Origin: Synaphobranchus kaupii
Taxonomy: Eukaryota > Chordata > Actinopteri > Anguilliformes > Synaphobranchidae
Reading direction: 5' to 3'
Length of the DNA: 64,000 bases
NCBI GenBank assembly: GCA_029718625.1
Contig: CM056395.1
Coordinates: 18,688,309 to 18,752,308 of the forward strand
The notes beneath the pieces were generated by a model. That model made no database searches, had not been told where the DNA came from, and saw only the letters and a list, made by a program, of their open reading frames with translations. Both the position numbers and the translations under genes were made by a program. Below, one piece after another: positions 1 to 11,088 of this stretch (its first letter is position 1; the number at the start of each line of letters is the position of its first letter).

Positions 1-625
1 TTGTAAGTACTTAGGCATCTGGTTAGATGAAGAATTGTCTTAAATGACAGGTGGAAGAACTGGTGAAAAAACTAAAATATAAATTGTTTTTTTTTTCTAC
101 AGGAACAAAAACTGTTTTACTAGAGCATCAAGATTAGAAGTCATACAGAAAACATTTTTATCTGCGTTGGATTATGCAGATATAATCTACATGCATACAC
201 CTGCCAGTACCCTCAAACCACTTGATGCAGTGTATCATAGTGCACTCAGGTTTATCACTGGTGCTAATTTCAAAACACATCACTGCATATTATATGAGAA
301 TGTCAGCTTGACCTCTCTTCGTGCCAGAAGGGAATACCACTGCCTTATGTTCATTTATAAAGCAGTGTTAAATAAGTTGCCATTTTATATCTGTTCCCTT
401 TTAGAGTTTATATCTATTGCGCAGTATGCTCATTCTCAAGAATATTTCACTCTCTGTAACCCATGTATGAATACTGAAACAGGAAAGACTGCTTTTGCCT
501 TCTATTCACCTTTTAAATGGAATCTGTTACAGGTCACCCTCAAATTGGACAGACTGACTAGTATTGAGGGTTTCAGGTTTATTTTGAATGAGTTTTTTCA
601 GGAATCTTGTATGTGCTTTTCATAA
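1..625 (+). pseudogene. LINE (L2/CR1-type) reverse transcriptase C-terminal remnant
   Basis: This is the C-terminal end of a non-LTR retrotransposon reverse transcriptase, cut by the left window edge. The first bases read KYLGIWLDEELS, the usual motif after the catalytic palm in L2/CR1-type enzymes. A frameshift near base 43 then moves the frame to one that reads VEELVKKLKYKL and continues through LDYADIIYMHTPASTLKPLD, ALRFITG and RREYHCLMFIYKA to a stop at 623-625. Those motifs are typical of the RT C-terminus in fish L2-like elements (family knowledge). The copy is dead: it is frameshifted and 5' truncated here. It has no functional link to the mucin gene downstream. The exact LINE clade is uncertain. 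Confidence 0.8.
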
Positions 626-648
626 TTTATTTGTTATTTTTGAATTAT

Positions 649-704
649 TTTACATTTACATTTTAGTCATTTGGCAGACGCTCTTATCCAGAGCGACGTC
701 ACTA
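649..704 (+). repeat. V-SINE-like core fragment
   Basis: The segment contains 'catttggcagacgctcttat' followed by 'ccagagcgac', a word shared by many fish SINE and LINE tails. A diverged relative is at 10352-10397. Only the core is present, lying between the LINE stop and the LINE-like 3' end. Confidence 0.6.
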
Positions 705-770
705 GTGCATTTTCAAACTAGGAACAAGTGCGTTTTTTTCATATTACTCGTAATATTTTAATTTATTGTT

Positions 771-872
771 GTGTTTTATCATTGCATTGTTGTATTCTCA
801 GGGCGCCATTGTAAAAGAGAGCTTTGCTCTTTTACTCTGGCATATCCCTGGTTAAATAAAGGAAATGATTTT
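771..872 (+). mobile_element. 3' end of the L2-like LINE
   Basis: The text 'attctcagggcgccattgta' followed by a short inverted word (gagctttgctc) and 'ccctggttaaataaagg' resembles the 3' untranslated end of fish L2-type LINEs. It lies about 150 bp past the RT stop codon and in the same orientation, so it probably belongs to the same insertion. Confidence 0.6.
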
Positions 873-1294
873 TGATTGAATGACACAACCCTATCCAGGA
901 TCCATTCTGGCGCCAGTTTCAATGCAGATTCACTGGCTGTCGAGGTCATGTGATCAGCAAGATTCCCCTCAAAATCTTGATCGGATTGTGGTTGGTTGAA
1001 GAGGTGGGCAAAAGTACTGTAAAGGATGGAGAGCACATTTTTCTTACAAGCAAAACCTGGTAACTGGTGTGGCCTGAAGCATTTAGAAAAAAACCACGGA
1101 GCCTCTCCCTAAAATAATAAAATAAATGTATTTTTTCTTAAATCATGTAATTTTCCTTCTTTCAGTCCAAATGCGATTGATATCCACTGGGTGAGCATCC
1201 AGCATGCATCCAGAATGTGATAGTGAGCAGTTAAGGCCACTGGAGGCAATCTAATGTAGGAATGTAGGGATGAGATAACTAGGAGCCTGGACTA

Positions 1295-2004
1295 GGTGGG
1301 TAGAAAGATCACGTGCTGACCTCTCGCAGGCCCAACTGCACTGCACCAAGTACCTTGCCCAGGCCGTTTACGATGTCTTCCCCAGCCCTTCCAACCAACA
1401 ATGCTGAGGCTTGGCAGATACCCTGGAGTGCCTGTGGTGTTCTAAGAAGGAAACACTCAAATACATCCTCAGCTGTTATCCAAAGGCTCTGGGAGAGGAC
1501 CGTTACTGCTGGAGGCATGACCAGGTACTGAAGCCCACTGCAGACACCATCAGCGCTGGGATATGTGCAAGTGGACATGGACCATGAAGCAGACCATGGG
1601 CTTCATCAGAGCTGGAGAGCAACCCCAGTCGACTCCTAAACCAGCTTCTGGACTAGCAGTTCTGGCTAGACCTGGACAGACAGTTCAAGTTCCCCCAACA
1701 CATAGCAACCATGAGACTGAGACCTGACATCTTCATTGTGTCTGAAGAGACGAAGAATGTCATCATGCTGGAGCCGACGGGAAGACATCTTGGAGGAGGC
1801 TTTTGAGAGGATGATGACTAAGTATGAAGGGCTGGTCAGCGACTATCACAAGCAAGACTGGAAGGCGCATTGTTTGCCCATGGAAGTAGGGTGCAGGGGT
1901 TTTGTGGGGCAGTATCTCTATAGAACCTACCACACACTGGGCATCACGGGGGTGAGTAGAGTGAGAGCCATACGCAACAACACCAAGATGGCTCTGGACT
2001 CATG
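1295..2004 (+). pseudogene. Decayed retrotransposon ORF C-terminus (R2-like family uncertain)
   Basis: Several frames must be joined to see this relic. One frame from about 1447 reads KETLKYILSCYPKALGEDRY and then CWRHDQVLK. A stop lies near 1583. Later text reads RLRPDIFIVSEETKNVIMLE, and from 1772 another frame reads ILEEAFERMMTKYEGLVSDY and then WKAHCLPMEVGCRGFVGQ, YRTYHTLGITG, ending at 2004. This layout (a Cys/His segment, RRPDI-like text, a 'VE(L)T' region, and 'VEVGARGF..LGITG') is familiar from the end of non-LTR retrotransposon polyproteins in fish. At least one stop and one frameshift make it non-functional. The family is inferred from remembered motif patterns only. Confidence 0.6.
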
Positions 2005-2770
2005 AAGTGTCCTAGTCCATCTAGAGGTGTATCATTCCAATAGTTAACTATATTACCTCCACTACCAGTTAATACCCTCACTTCTTAACATTCACACAGG
2101 ACTCCCATTACAAAAAGCTAGTTTTGCTAAATAAAATGTTCCGGCTAGAAAAAAACAATTTATTGGTGTTTTAATAGTATTTAATGAACTTAATAAATAA
2201 ATAGCTAATTTCAATAACATGATTTAATTACTAAACAGAATTGGGAGTATCCCCCGTCAGCATAGACATCAACTCCGTCATCTTACAGGGTTGACAAAAT
2301 GTAATATTTTTTAATTTCACTGCATTGCTGTAATGAGTAATAATAATGCAGTGGTGTGGAGTGGTTAATAAGGGGCAGTGGAGCTGCATTTCATTTTCAT
2401 ACTACCTTAGAAGTCATTTTCTGCATTCTGGGGAAACACACAAAGAGCTTTTAGAGAATTAAGGTTAAAAACCATAAATCATATTTAGGCCAGTGATAAA
2501 TATAATCTTTAATTGGGATGGCAGGTATGCCATCCGTGAAGTTACGGCTTGGCGGGGCATGCCCCACACCTATACAGCACAGAGAGTTTGGCACTTTTCA
2601 GGGTTTCCTACAGAAGTAACCACAATGACCACAGACTCTCAGCCCTGAAAAAACATTAACTTCTGTATGTTCTGACCTCATGTAACCACACAGCATTCAG
2701 ATACAACTTCACACATCCACACAATAAAACCCCAAACTTGGGTTATTTTGCTGGTTTTTCCTCCTTCTGC
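2005..2770. other. No recognisable gene
   Basis: A+T-rich sequence with no long open frame, no repeat I can name and no RNA gene. It separates the retrotransposon relic from the TTC tract. Confidence 0.5.
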
Positions 2771-2915
2771 TTCTTCTTCTTCTTCTTCTTCTTCTTCTTC
2801 TTCTTCTTCTTCTTCTTCTTCTTCTTCTTCTTCTTCTTCTTCTTCTTCTTCTTCTTCTTCTTCTTCTTCTTCTTCTTCTTCTTCTTCTTCTTCTTCTTCT
2901 TCTTCTTCTTCTTCT
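2771..2915. repeat. (TTC)n microsatellite, about 48 units
   Basis: An almost pure TTC run of about 145 bp, polypyrimidine on + and polypurine on -. Because it is stop-free, it produces spurious Ser, Phe and Arg homopolymer frames that are not genes. Such tracts can form intramolecular triplex DNA. Confidence 0.97.
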
Positions 2916-3095
2916 CATTCTTCTTCTTTTTCCCATTTTTCCTGCCTCCGTACCCTCAAAGAATAATTATCCCCATTGGATAACAACATCGCATACCTGC
3001 TTTCCCAAGCTTCAAACTAATACCGCTTCAAACTAATGTGGACACATCACAGAATCACAGACAAAAGAGCTATATGGCATGGTGTTTTCCTTGAA

Positions 3096-3371
3096 GCTGC
3101 TGTGGCCTACTGGTTAGAGTTGCTGTCTCTCACACAGAGGATTGGGGGTTTGAGCAAGTTATTTTTGACAAAAACAATGTACAACTGTTATACTTTTCGT
3201 TTATTAGAGTTATTTTCACATTAACAAACATTTTTATTGCAAAGGCGAAAGACGTTTCCAAAATTAGCCTAACTGTTCAAAGTTTAACTTGTACTACAGC
3301 GAAATGGTGAAAGTCAGACGACACCACTTCAGGTAACGTTATGCTGTATGGAAACAAATGTCATTGACAAA
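3096..3371 (+). mobile_element. tRNA-derived SINE-like repeat, copy 1
   Basis: The head, 'gtggcctactggttagagtt' followed by 'ggattgggggtttgag', resembles a tRNA A box and B box. The body (attgcaaaggcgaaagac, then gacaccacttcaggtaacgt, then gaaacaaatgtcattgacaa) matches copy 2 downstream in the same order. A tRNA-like head joined to a shared unrelated body is what a SINE looks like. I cannot name the family. Confidence 0.55.
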
Positions 3372-3406
3372 TAGCCTATAGCATATTTCAAGTGACTGTA
3401 CCAACA

Positions 3407-3678
3407 GGCTTTGGTATAGTGGTAAGCATCAATGCTTAACATGTGAGAGATCTGGGTTCAATCCCTGCCTGGTACTAACATGTAATTTCATTTTGGACTA
3501 AAACAGTGTGCACATGTTCTGGTTTTCTCATACAATAATGTTTTATTTTATTGCAAAGGCAAAGACATGTTTACAATATTAACTTTTCACTTGTAGCCTG
3601 TTAGTTAAACAATTCAGTCACTGGACACCACAGCAGTTATGCAATAGCTAACGTTATGGGAACAGGTATTTGTCAAGC
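3407..3678 (+). mobile_element. tRNA-derived SINE-like repeat, copy 2
   Basis: The head contains 'ttggtatagtggtaagc' (A-box-like) and 'gggttcaatccc' (B-box-like). The body repeats the landmarks of the copy at 3096-3371: attgcaaaggcaaagac, ggacaccacagcagtt, taacgttatgggaacag and tttgtcaag. A working tRNA is unlikely because the T stem has wobbles and a mismatch and no proper 7-bp acceptor stem pairs. The two copies are direct repeats about 310 bp apart. Confidence 0.55.
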
Positions 3679-3679
3679 A

Positions 3680-4895
3680 AAGAAAAAAGTTTTAACACTG
3701 AATATCATCTGGTTAACATCGCATTGTTGCATTAATGTAAAAATAATTCTATAAATAACTGTGCCATTGGCTACATGTTTTAATCTCACACAAATGGCGA
3801 CAAAAAAAATTTGCCTGTATGGAGCCCGCTGTGCTCTTTCATGTCTGACTCACTGTGGAAACCGAACCTTCAACGCTCGCCTCGGCCAACATTTCTTTAT
3901 TATGTCTTCATTCATTACTTCACTTCAGCTCTGTTCAGTTTATCCTTTTCACACATAACACAATGTGACCATAAAATTAACTACTACGAAAATTAAGAAT
4001 TTACAATAATATAACCTACAAAACCTAACGGGTTCGGGTTTATAGACCATCAATTCGGCAAAGACATTTGTTTCATGGTTAGTCACTTTAAACAAATTAC
4101 AATAGCCTCAGAACATGTCACTGTCTGCTTATGCAGACAATGTCTATTGCAAACACTATATAATAATAACAATAATATAACATAATGATTATTTGTGGTA
4201 GGCTACCTTCTTTGGCAGTAGTAGCTATTTGTCTTTTTTTCTCATGCAAAGATCTCTGGGAACAGCTTTGCCAGAGAAATTTGAACGCCAGTGCTGCTCA
4301 TGAAAAGTAACCTACTACAGAGTGTAAAGGAAACTACTAGGCCTTCTACGAAGCAAGTCAAAATGCCTTATTATACGTCCATTGCAGTACAGAAAACTAA
4401 ACCACATCTGCATGGTACGGTTGGTATCACGAAGACCAAACGATTTACCCCAGGTAACACGACCGGAAAAAATATAGTCTACACTTAAGCTGTAGCCGAC
4501 TGGACATAGCCATAGCCTATATGCAGCTCCGTTATGGTCTTTACGCTATTGTGCCTGGCTTTGATGCAGGAGTTCCCTGGTTACAGCCTCTGTAAATATT
4601 TATTTATTTTTCTTCACGTTACTTTTATGAGGCTATTGCATAAGTAACTAACATAAGTAGCCTAATGTATTTAAATAAAAATAATTTTTTTAAACGTACA
4701 AAAGCGCGTGTGTTTCTACAGAATAACAGCAACGTTATTTTAGCCCTAATTGCGATAGATGGTCGCTGTGGAAATGTTGACTGTACGGGACTAAACTCTT
4801 CAGGGTTAATCCGAAAATAGGTGTAGCTGAATATACTGGTAAATAGGCTACTTGGTCTCCTAAACATATTTATACGAGAGATTTTGTAGAAAAAA
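3680..4895. other. No recognisable gene
   Basis: A+T-rich sequence. The short open frames here show no protein motif, splice pattern or composition that would support coding. Confidence 0.45.
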
Positions 4896-5215
4896 AAAAT
4901 TTGGTGTCTTCTAAACCGAAAGTGCATCAGGTACTGTATATCAGCTACAGTAAGCAAGGGAATATGCTTATTTGTAGCTACTAGCCTACAACGTTTTTTT
5001 TTTTTTTACAAATATTATTGTTTCTATACGTGAACATGATTTTCTTAGCGTGTATAAACGGTGCATTTCATGCATTTTACAGTCTGTGGCTGTGGCGACA
5101 GGATCGGTCGTAAGTCAAAATTTACAGGGTTTTCTTAAAGCTGTAGTTTATAATTTTAGACTGACATGAATACTGTAATTGAGATGGATACGTCTCAACC
5201 ACTAGGGGCAAAGTT
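4896..5215 (-). repeat. Partial inverted copy of the element nested at 5566-6496
   Basis: Read on the - strand, this stretch follows 5968-6328 closely. Shared words include ggtgtcttctaaaccgaaag, acatgattttctt, gtgcattt.acagtctgtggctgtggc and gggttttcttaaagctgtag. Several small indels separate the two. It has no clear ends of its own, so it is read as an older fragment of the same family. Confidence 0.7.
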
Positions 5216-5437
5216 TATACAGTTCAAATAGGCTACGTACCGTCATGCACTTAAAATGACCGCAAACACTTTAATTTAGTTGTAGTTCATGGTAGGCTAA
5301 AGCACCTATGTCTTTCTTTGAGCGACAATGCATGCATGTGTCTGCATGTATTCTGTATGCATATCTCTCTTGATGTCATTATCTTCATGCATTATCATCA
5401 TTAGTGAAGTACCAAACACATTACATTACATTAGTAC

Positions 5438-6733
5438 TAGGGGTGTAACGATTCTCCAAGTCCACGGTTCGGTTCAGACCTCAATTTTTGAGCCACGGTT
5501 CGGTTCATACCTCGGTTTTTATTGTTTTGTTTGTGTAATGTGTAATATTTACAAAATATACAGCTCAGGGTTTTTCCTACATATAAATTATTTGGCGGCC
5601 GGCAAAATGATTTCACGGACCGCCAAAGGGAAATCGCGACCGCCAAAATGACAATAATTGACAAAACGGCAAATAAAATCATATCCAAATTAATTTAATT
5701 TAATATTTTGAGTGCAATATGGTCCTTCGGCCAGCAGATTGTACTAGTCGCCTTCAATATGTCAGTACTAGGAGACGAGTAGAAGAAGCATAGAACCTAG
5801 ACTGTCACCTATAGAAATGCGGCCTAGCTATTCTGTGGCAGAGTGCGACTCGGTAGAAAGACATAGCGTGGGCAGCAAGTTGGATGGAACACGCTCCAAT
5901 TTTGAATTAGGCTACCTTTGAAGCCCTAACTTCTGAAAAGGTAAAAGCTTTAACCTGATCCACGTTGGCGCCCCACAACTATAGTGTTAGACTTATCGGT
6001 CCCAATTACAGTAGCCTATTCATGTTAGTCTTAAATTATAAACTAGGCTACAGCTTTAAGAAAACCCCAGGATTGATACTACAGTGCAATAAAATAAGAG
6101 GGTGCTGTTAATAGCCCAAAGCGCTTACGACCCTCGTCTTGCCACAGCCACAGACTGTAAAATGCACCGTTTACAAGAAAATCATGTTCAGATATAGCTA
6201 GAAACTGTAATATTTTTTTAAAACGTTGTACAAATAGCCTACACATTTGGCGTTTCCCATTACTTACTGTGGGCTGCTATACAGTAGGTTACCTGATTCA
6301 CTTTCGGTTTAGAAGACACCTTTGATATTTAAAACCTAACACAACTAAACACAACCCCACTGGTACTTTACAACCAAAGCCTACATGGGCTCTTTGAACT
6401 CCAAAAACTGTATTTACGGTAAAATAAATGCAAAAAATGTTGCTGCTCACGCACTGCGTACCGCCAAAACCCATTTCTCTGCCAGGAAAAACCCTGCAGC
6501 TTGCCCTAACTTTAAATAGAATAATAATTTTGTGAATTACATGTGTTATAGTGTTAATTGTGAAATGAAAAATTTGTTTTCTTACATTAGTAACGTAATG
6601 AGAGCTCAACAGGCTGCACCTGCAGTGATGGCAGCGGGTTGGGGGAGGGGGTGTATCGCGGTTCTGGAAGACACAAGACCGTGGACGTTTGTATCACGGT
6701 TTCGGTCTCGGTTTCAGAACCGTTACACCCCTA
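5438..6733. mobile_element. Non-autonomous hAT-like DNA transposon with a second element inside
   Basis: The terminal inverted repeats are taggggtgtaacg (5438-5450) and cgttacaccccta (6721-6733), perfect over 13 bp. They are flanked by a perfect 8-bp direct repeat attagtac at 5430-5437 and 6734-6741. An 8-bp target duplication is the hAT signature. No transposase frame is present. About 930 bp of the interior is a later insertion (5566-6496), so the original element was roughly 360 bp. Confidence 0.88.
5566..6496. mobile_element. DNA element nested in the hAT-like transposon
   Basis: The ends are cagggtttttcct (5566-5578) and aggaaaaaccctg (6484-6496), a perfect 13-bp inverted repeat. The 5-bp word cagct directly precedes and follows it (5561-5565, 6497-6501), consistent with a target duplication. 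Just inside the left end is the G+C-rich 'ttggcggccggcaaaatg' text seen in fish repeats. No coding frame is recognisable. The superfamily is unresolved. Confidence 0.75.
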
Positions 6734-6806
6734 ATTAGTACACAAAAATAAGTGATATCTCACCAAAACATACGTTTTCAACTTAAAAAAATGCCAAGTT
6801 ACTCAC

Positions 6807-7144
6807 GCATAGCCTACAAAGCACTGTCTGTAAGTCCTTAATTCCAACTTGCAAAAACTAGGCCTGCCTTTAAAAGTATTGATATCAAAATGTGGCCAAG
6901 TTACAACTAACAATATTGCCTATCGTAGCTCACACTAATTAAACTAGCTCTATTCCAAAGCAATTCTATCCAAACTTTCCTAAATTATTTAATGCAACTT
7001 GGCCCTGTGTTTTTTCATCTTAGCATGTGAACATGTGTGGTCATTCAAACTACAATTCACAAACAGACATTTACACCAAGAAAGGTGTAGTTTTTGCAAA
7101 TTGGAATTAAGGACTTGGGTAGGACAGTGCTTTGTAGGCTATGC
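6807..7144. mobile_element. Foldback (inverted-repeat) element
   Basis: Left arm 6807-6859 (gcatagcctacaaagcactg, then aagtccttaattccaact, then gcaaaaact) is the near-perfect reverse complement of right arm 7089-7144. The spacer is about 230 bp with no coding frame. This is typical of a short non-autonomous DNA element. No target duplication is obvious. Confidence 0.65.
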
Positions 7145-8233
7145 GAAAAATAACAAATCTTAAATGCGAAAAATAAAATAGCCTTTCAGTCATTATGAAA
7201 ATGTAACATGCAGCTGACTGGCCATGATTAATTTCTGAACAAAATAGGCACATTAACGCTAAGTTATCAGGGAGGGAGAAATTTTTTTGCGTTTTGGACT
7301 TAAGTTTCTCACACAAAAAAAAGCTCCGCACCTGTTTTAAAGCAAGACTGTAATTGTCCCCGTACCAAAAAAAAGACACATTTTTTCCAGCCTTGACAAA
7401 AGTAAGCAGTGATACTTTTCTGATTAAACGGCAGTTGCTCCTCCCCGGCTTTGCAGAATATGTCTCCGCTGAGTGAGCTTAAGTAGAAGAGCAAGAAGAT
7501 ACGGGTGACGCGAGTTACACAGTGGCACAAGGGAGGGAACAGAGTGGTGCACCGCCTCTGTTACAACCCTGTATTGTGTAAAAATACCTGATGATTACAC
7601 AACTATATAAACAAATACTGCAATTATCAATTGACAAATACTGTATATAATAGAGCAAAAATGAAGAACAGGGTTCAGAATATAGTCCATAAAATATTTG
7701 GAACTAACTAGAAGTGGGCTCGCTGCAACTTATCTCACAAATAAGGAATCAAGAACACATCAGCTATCCGGAGTGCCTGAAATATTATGCAATGATATTG
7801 CAATTCCCTTTGGAAAGGGAGTTATGTATAAGATATGTAAGACGTTCTTCTTGTACAAATAATCAAGTTGAAAAAAAAAGCTTTACTTTCCCTTTTCACA
7901 GCAGACAATATTCAGGAGCTACAAAATCCAGCTTTCAATCAATATTTCAGTCAGATTCCAGGTACACTTATCAGTACAGTACTGCACCCACCCCTATGCC
8001 TAAATGCAGGGAATTCAGTGGACAGCCCATCGGAGCAGCTCACATCTAATACCCAAAAAGATATCTCATGTAGTCTTGTAAATGTCAGACAAGCCATTAT
8101 TGATTTCAGAATGTATGGCCACAATCTAATATAATCACAAGAAAGGTGTGTCTGCATGCCTGTGTGTGTTTGTGTGCTAGAATACCTGTGTGGACTATCC
8201 AGTTTAAAATATTAATTCCCCTTCATATATTTG
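7145..8233. other. No recognisable gene
   Basis: A+T-rich sequence with a modestly G+C-richer patch near 7430-7560. The open frames at 7714-8134 overlap each other in two frames and show no recognisable protein family. I see no promoter, RNA gene or defined repeat. Confidence 0.45.
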
Positions 8234-8575
8234 ATGGGGCGACACGGTGGTGCAGTGGTTAGCACTGTCGCCTCACAGCAAGAAGGCACCGAGTTCAAAT
8301 CCCGGCCGAGGGCCCGCCGGAGCGGAGCCCGCACCCCCCCCGCCCCGTGTCCGTCTGGGCCTACCCCGATTTCCTCCCAGTCCAAAGATATGCAGGTTAG
8401 ACTAATTGGAGACTCTAAATTGCCCCCATAGGTATGTATGTGAGAGGTGTCTGTGCCCTGCAATAGATTGGTGATCAGTCCTGTGTGTATTCCTGCCTCC
8501 CGCCCAATGCATGCTGGGATAGGCCCCCGCAACCCCCACCAGGAATAAGCCGGTTAGATAATGGATGGATGGATA
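8234..8575 (+). mobile_element. tRNA-derived SINE with (ATGG)n tail
   Basis: A head of tRNA type (ggtggtgcagtggttagcac as A box, gagttcaaatccc as B box) is followed by text common in fish SINEs: cagtccaaagatatgcaggt, taattggagactctaaattg and atgctgggataggcccc. It ends in repeated atgg (8564-8575). The middle is a little shortened or diverged. Such elements are transcribed by RNA polymerase III from the internal boxes (family knowledge). A related, inverted and truncated copy is at 20415-20612. Confidence 0.85.
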
Positions 8576-8619
8576 TTTATTGATTCATTAGCTAATCATA
8601 GCTAGCTATTAACATACCT

Positions 8620-8895
8620 GGGGCCACATGTATAAAACTCAAAGAACGCATAAAAGAAAGCTCGGAAATCTGCTTTAAAAAAAGTTTAGCATTTTCCACC
8701 TCTGCCTTTCTGTCAGGGTGTCGCCATATCACACAGACTCCAAATATTGCGGATGTATGGTGTCCATTGTGTGCAGAGGTATGCAGATTCTCACAGCACG
8801 TGTTATATTATACATCTGAATTTCTGCGTGGAAACTCGCTAATGCTGCTTTCTGAAGGTATTTTTCTGCTCAGCACTCTTTATACATGTGGCCCC
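8620..8895. mobile_element. Short MITE with inverted termini
   Basis: The ends ggggccacatgtataaa (8620-8636) and tttatacatgtggcccc (8879-8895) are perfect inverted repeats about 275 bp apart. No convincing target duplication flanks them. There is no coding capacity. Confidence 0.7.
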
Positions 8896-8896
8896 T

Positions 8897-10340
8897 GGAA
8901 CAAATAAATGTTTGAAAAACTTACATTTTTAGGAGATATTTCAATTGTACTACATAGTATTATGTAAAAATATAATAATACAGTAGTATTTCCATAGAAT
9001 ATGCAAAATATGCTTCTTAAAAAATGTAGCATCTACATTATATAATATATTCTTTCATATGATCCTACATTTTGTAAGAAGCATACTTTACTGATCTACA
9101 GAAGTGTTTATACATTCTACTACAATTTCAAATATGCATTTGACCCAGGTCTTGCAATAAACACTTATACCAAAAAAGTTCTGTTGGACATTTTTGCGAA
9201 AAATATTATTTACATGGGAATGACCTTTTTTGCAATGGAACAGATGCAAACCTTTTAAAAACAGATTAAAACTAACACAGATGCAATTCAAAGAAGTGTG
9301 ATCTGGGGCAAGAAAATCCTAAAGCGTGACCTCTCATTATGTGATAGTACTGCAACTACTAACCTATAATTCTAAGAACACAAAATACAACGGTCTGTCC
9401 AAATATACATATAGATTTGTACACATCTTCATTTGCTTTCCAAAAACCTTAACAGCACTCAAGTGGGTAAAGAGAAAAGGAATAAAATGAAACAAACAAA
9501 CAAACAAAAAACAATGGTCTGGTATTATCTGCATTACATGAGTCTGCCTTAATACATTATTGGAATTATTCCAAGAGCCTAGAAAGAAAGAGTAACAAAG
9601 ATTTTAAATGAAGCTTCAAAGGTGCTTGGCTTGTTGAACAAGGGAGGCGTGTACATAAATGTGTACATCAGGTTAGTCAAGACATTTTTGCAAAACAGGT
9701 ACATCAAGTGGAATTTAGAGGACATTCATATGAGCAGCTTGAACTGCTTGAAGTGCCTGGCTTGAGGGAAAAGCCTGGGATACAATATTGTATTAATATA
9801 TTTCCCTGATATTGTCAGCTGTTCTTCTCTGCTATCTGGGAAATAAGACAAGATCTTCATGCAGTGGATTTATTTCTTTCCAACAGGTAAGTTAGTAACC
9901 AGGAAATTTGTAACTCATTGATGGCATATCCCAAGTTTGTTTGTTTTTTAATCACACTAGAGCATCCGATGTTTCCCAAAATATTTAATTTATCTCTTTC
10001 TTCTCATACGCATATACTACAGATACTCACTAACATTTAAAAAAAAATCTTTTGTCTTTCAGTTGGCCTGTAAAGTCATTAATAATGTGATGATTAGTTG
10101 CATTGCTTAGAGTTACCGTGTGCAAAGAGCCACAATTGTCTTCAGTGAAAAACAGCATGTAAATCTAATCATTTAACAATTTAGTTTTGAAAAGTGTTAG
10201 CGTTTCTCACTATAGAACCAGGTCGAGATGGGGAATTTGAATATACTTAAAAACATGAAAATAGCACTTAAAACTATTTAAAATTAATTTGAAAAAAATT
10301 AAAGCATGCATCTACCAATGGGGGGCACTGCACCATCAGA
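8897..10340. other. Mostly featureless, with one possible 5' exon
   Basis: A+T-rich sequence without a named repeat. The only gene-like signal is a short ATG frame followed by a good donor site at 9859-9886, annotated separately. Confidence 0.45.
9859..9886 (+). other. Speculative short first coding exon (MQWIYFFPT)
   Basis: An ATG at 9859 opens nine codons, MQWIYFFPT, plus one base, ending at a consensus donor ACAG|GTAAGT. A TATA-like word (attaatatat) lies about 65 bp upstream. The exon would end in phase 1, matching the strong acceptor at 26203 and the frame of the mucin. The distance is 16 kb and chance agreement of phase is one in three, so this is only a candidate alternative 5' exon. 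RNA reads spanning 9886 to 26203 would decide. Confidence 0.12.
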
Positions 10341-10344
10341 AATG

Positions 10345-10560
10345 TCCCTGACATTTTTAGCCATTTAGTAGATGCTCTTTTAAGAGTGATTTAAATAGTT
10401 TTCATCTTTACATAGCATTCATTTATACAGCTAAATATATACTGAAGTGATTTAGGTTAAGTATCTTGCTCAAAGGCACAACAACAGTGCCGTACCTGAG
10501 AAATTAACCTGCAACCTCTGGGTTAAACACCTAGTTCTCTAACCATTATAGTACATAGCT
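10345..10560 (-). mobile_element. V-SINE-like element (tRNA-derived), minus strand
   Basis: On the - strand, a head with 'gtactataatggttagagaa' (A-box-like) and 'gaggttgcaggttaa' (B-box-like) is followed by the usual fish text 'ttgtgcctttgagcaagata' and the SINE core around 10352-10397. The order and orientation match tRNA-head V-SINEs known from fish. The copy is diverged. Confidence 0.7.
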
Positions 10561-10672
10561 GTCTCAAAGCAACTACATTTTTGTCACAGAACACTTCAAG
10601 CACAGCTGGCTCAGGTTGACGACAAACCCAACCACATGTTGCCCTGTGGGAATGTCAGCCAGAACCAGCTGT

Positions 10673-11088
10673 TATGTCAGCATTCAACACCATGCTTATG
10701 TCAGGATTCAACACCATGCTTATCTCAGGATTCCATACCATACTTATGTTGGGATTCGACACCATCCTTTTGTCAGGATTCGATACCATGCTTATGTCAG
10801 GATTCAACAACATGCTTATGTCCGAATTCGACACCATCCTTTTGTCAGGATTCGATACCATGCTTATGTCAGGATTCAACACCATGCTTATGTCAGGATT
10901 CAATACCATGCTTATGTCAGGATTCGATACCATGCTTGTGTCACGATTCGATACCATACTTATGTCAGGATTCGATACCATGCTTATGTCAGGATTCCAT
11001 ACCATGCTTATGTCAGGATTCCATACCATGCTTATGTCAGGATTCCATACCATGCTTATGTCAGGATTCCATACCATGCTTATGTCAG
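10673..11088. repeat. 24-bp minisatellite, about 17 units
   Basis: The unit is about caggattc.ataccatgctt plus atgt, 24 bp, repeated head to tail with substitutions concentrated at one or two positions (gattc followed by gat, aac or cat). Because 24 is a multiple of three and the unit is nearly stop-free, overlapping open frames arise in three + frames and one - frame. None has a plausible start context or protein family. It runs straight into a (TG)n tract. Confidence 0.95.

Noticed and set aside
2709..2983. Ser-, Phe- and Arg-homopolymer open frames
   Set aside because: They are the three translations of the (TTC)n microsatellite.
3407..3475. Functional tRNA gene
   Set aside because: A and B boxes are present, but the acceptor stem does not pair and the T stem has wobbles and a mismatch; the adjoining body is shared with another repeat copy.
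10673..11088. CRISPR-like array
   Set aside because: Units are head to tail with no unique spacers, and the genome is eukaryotic.
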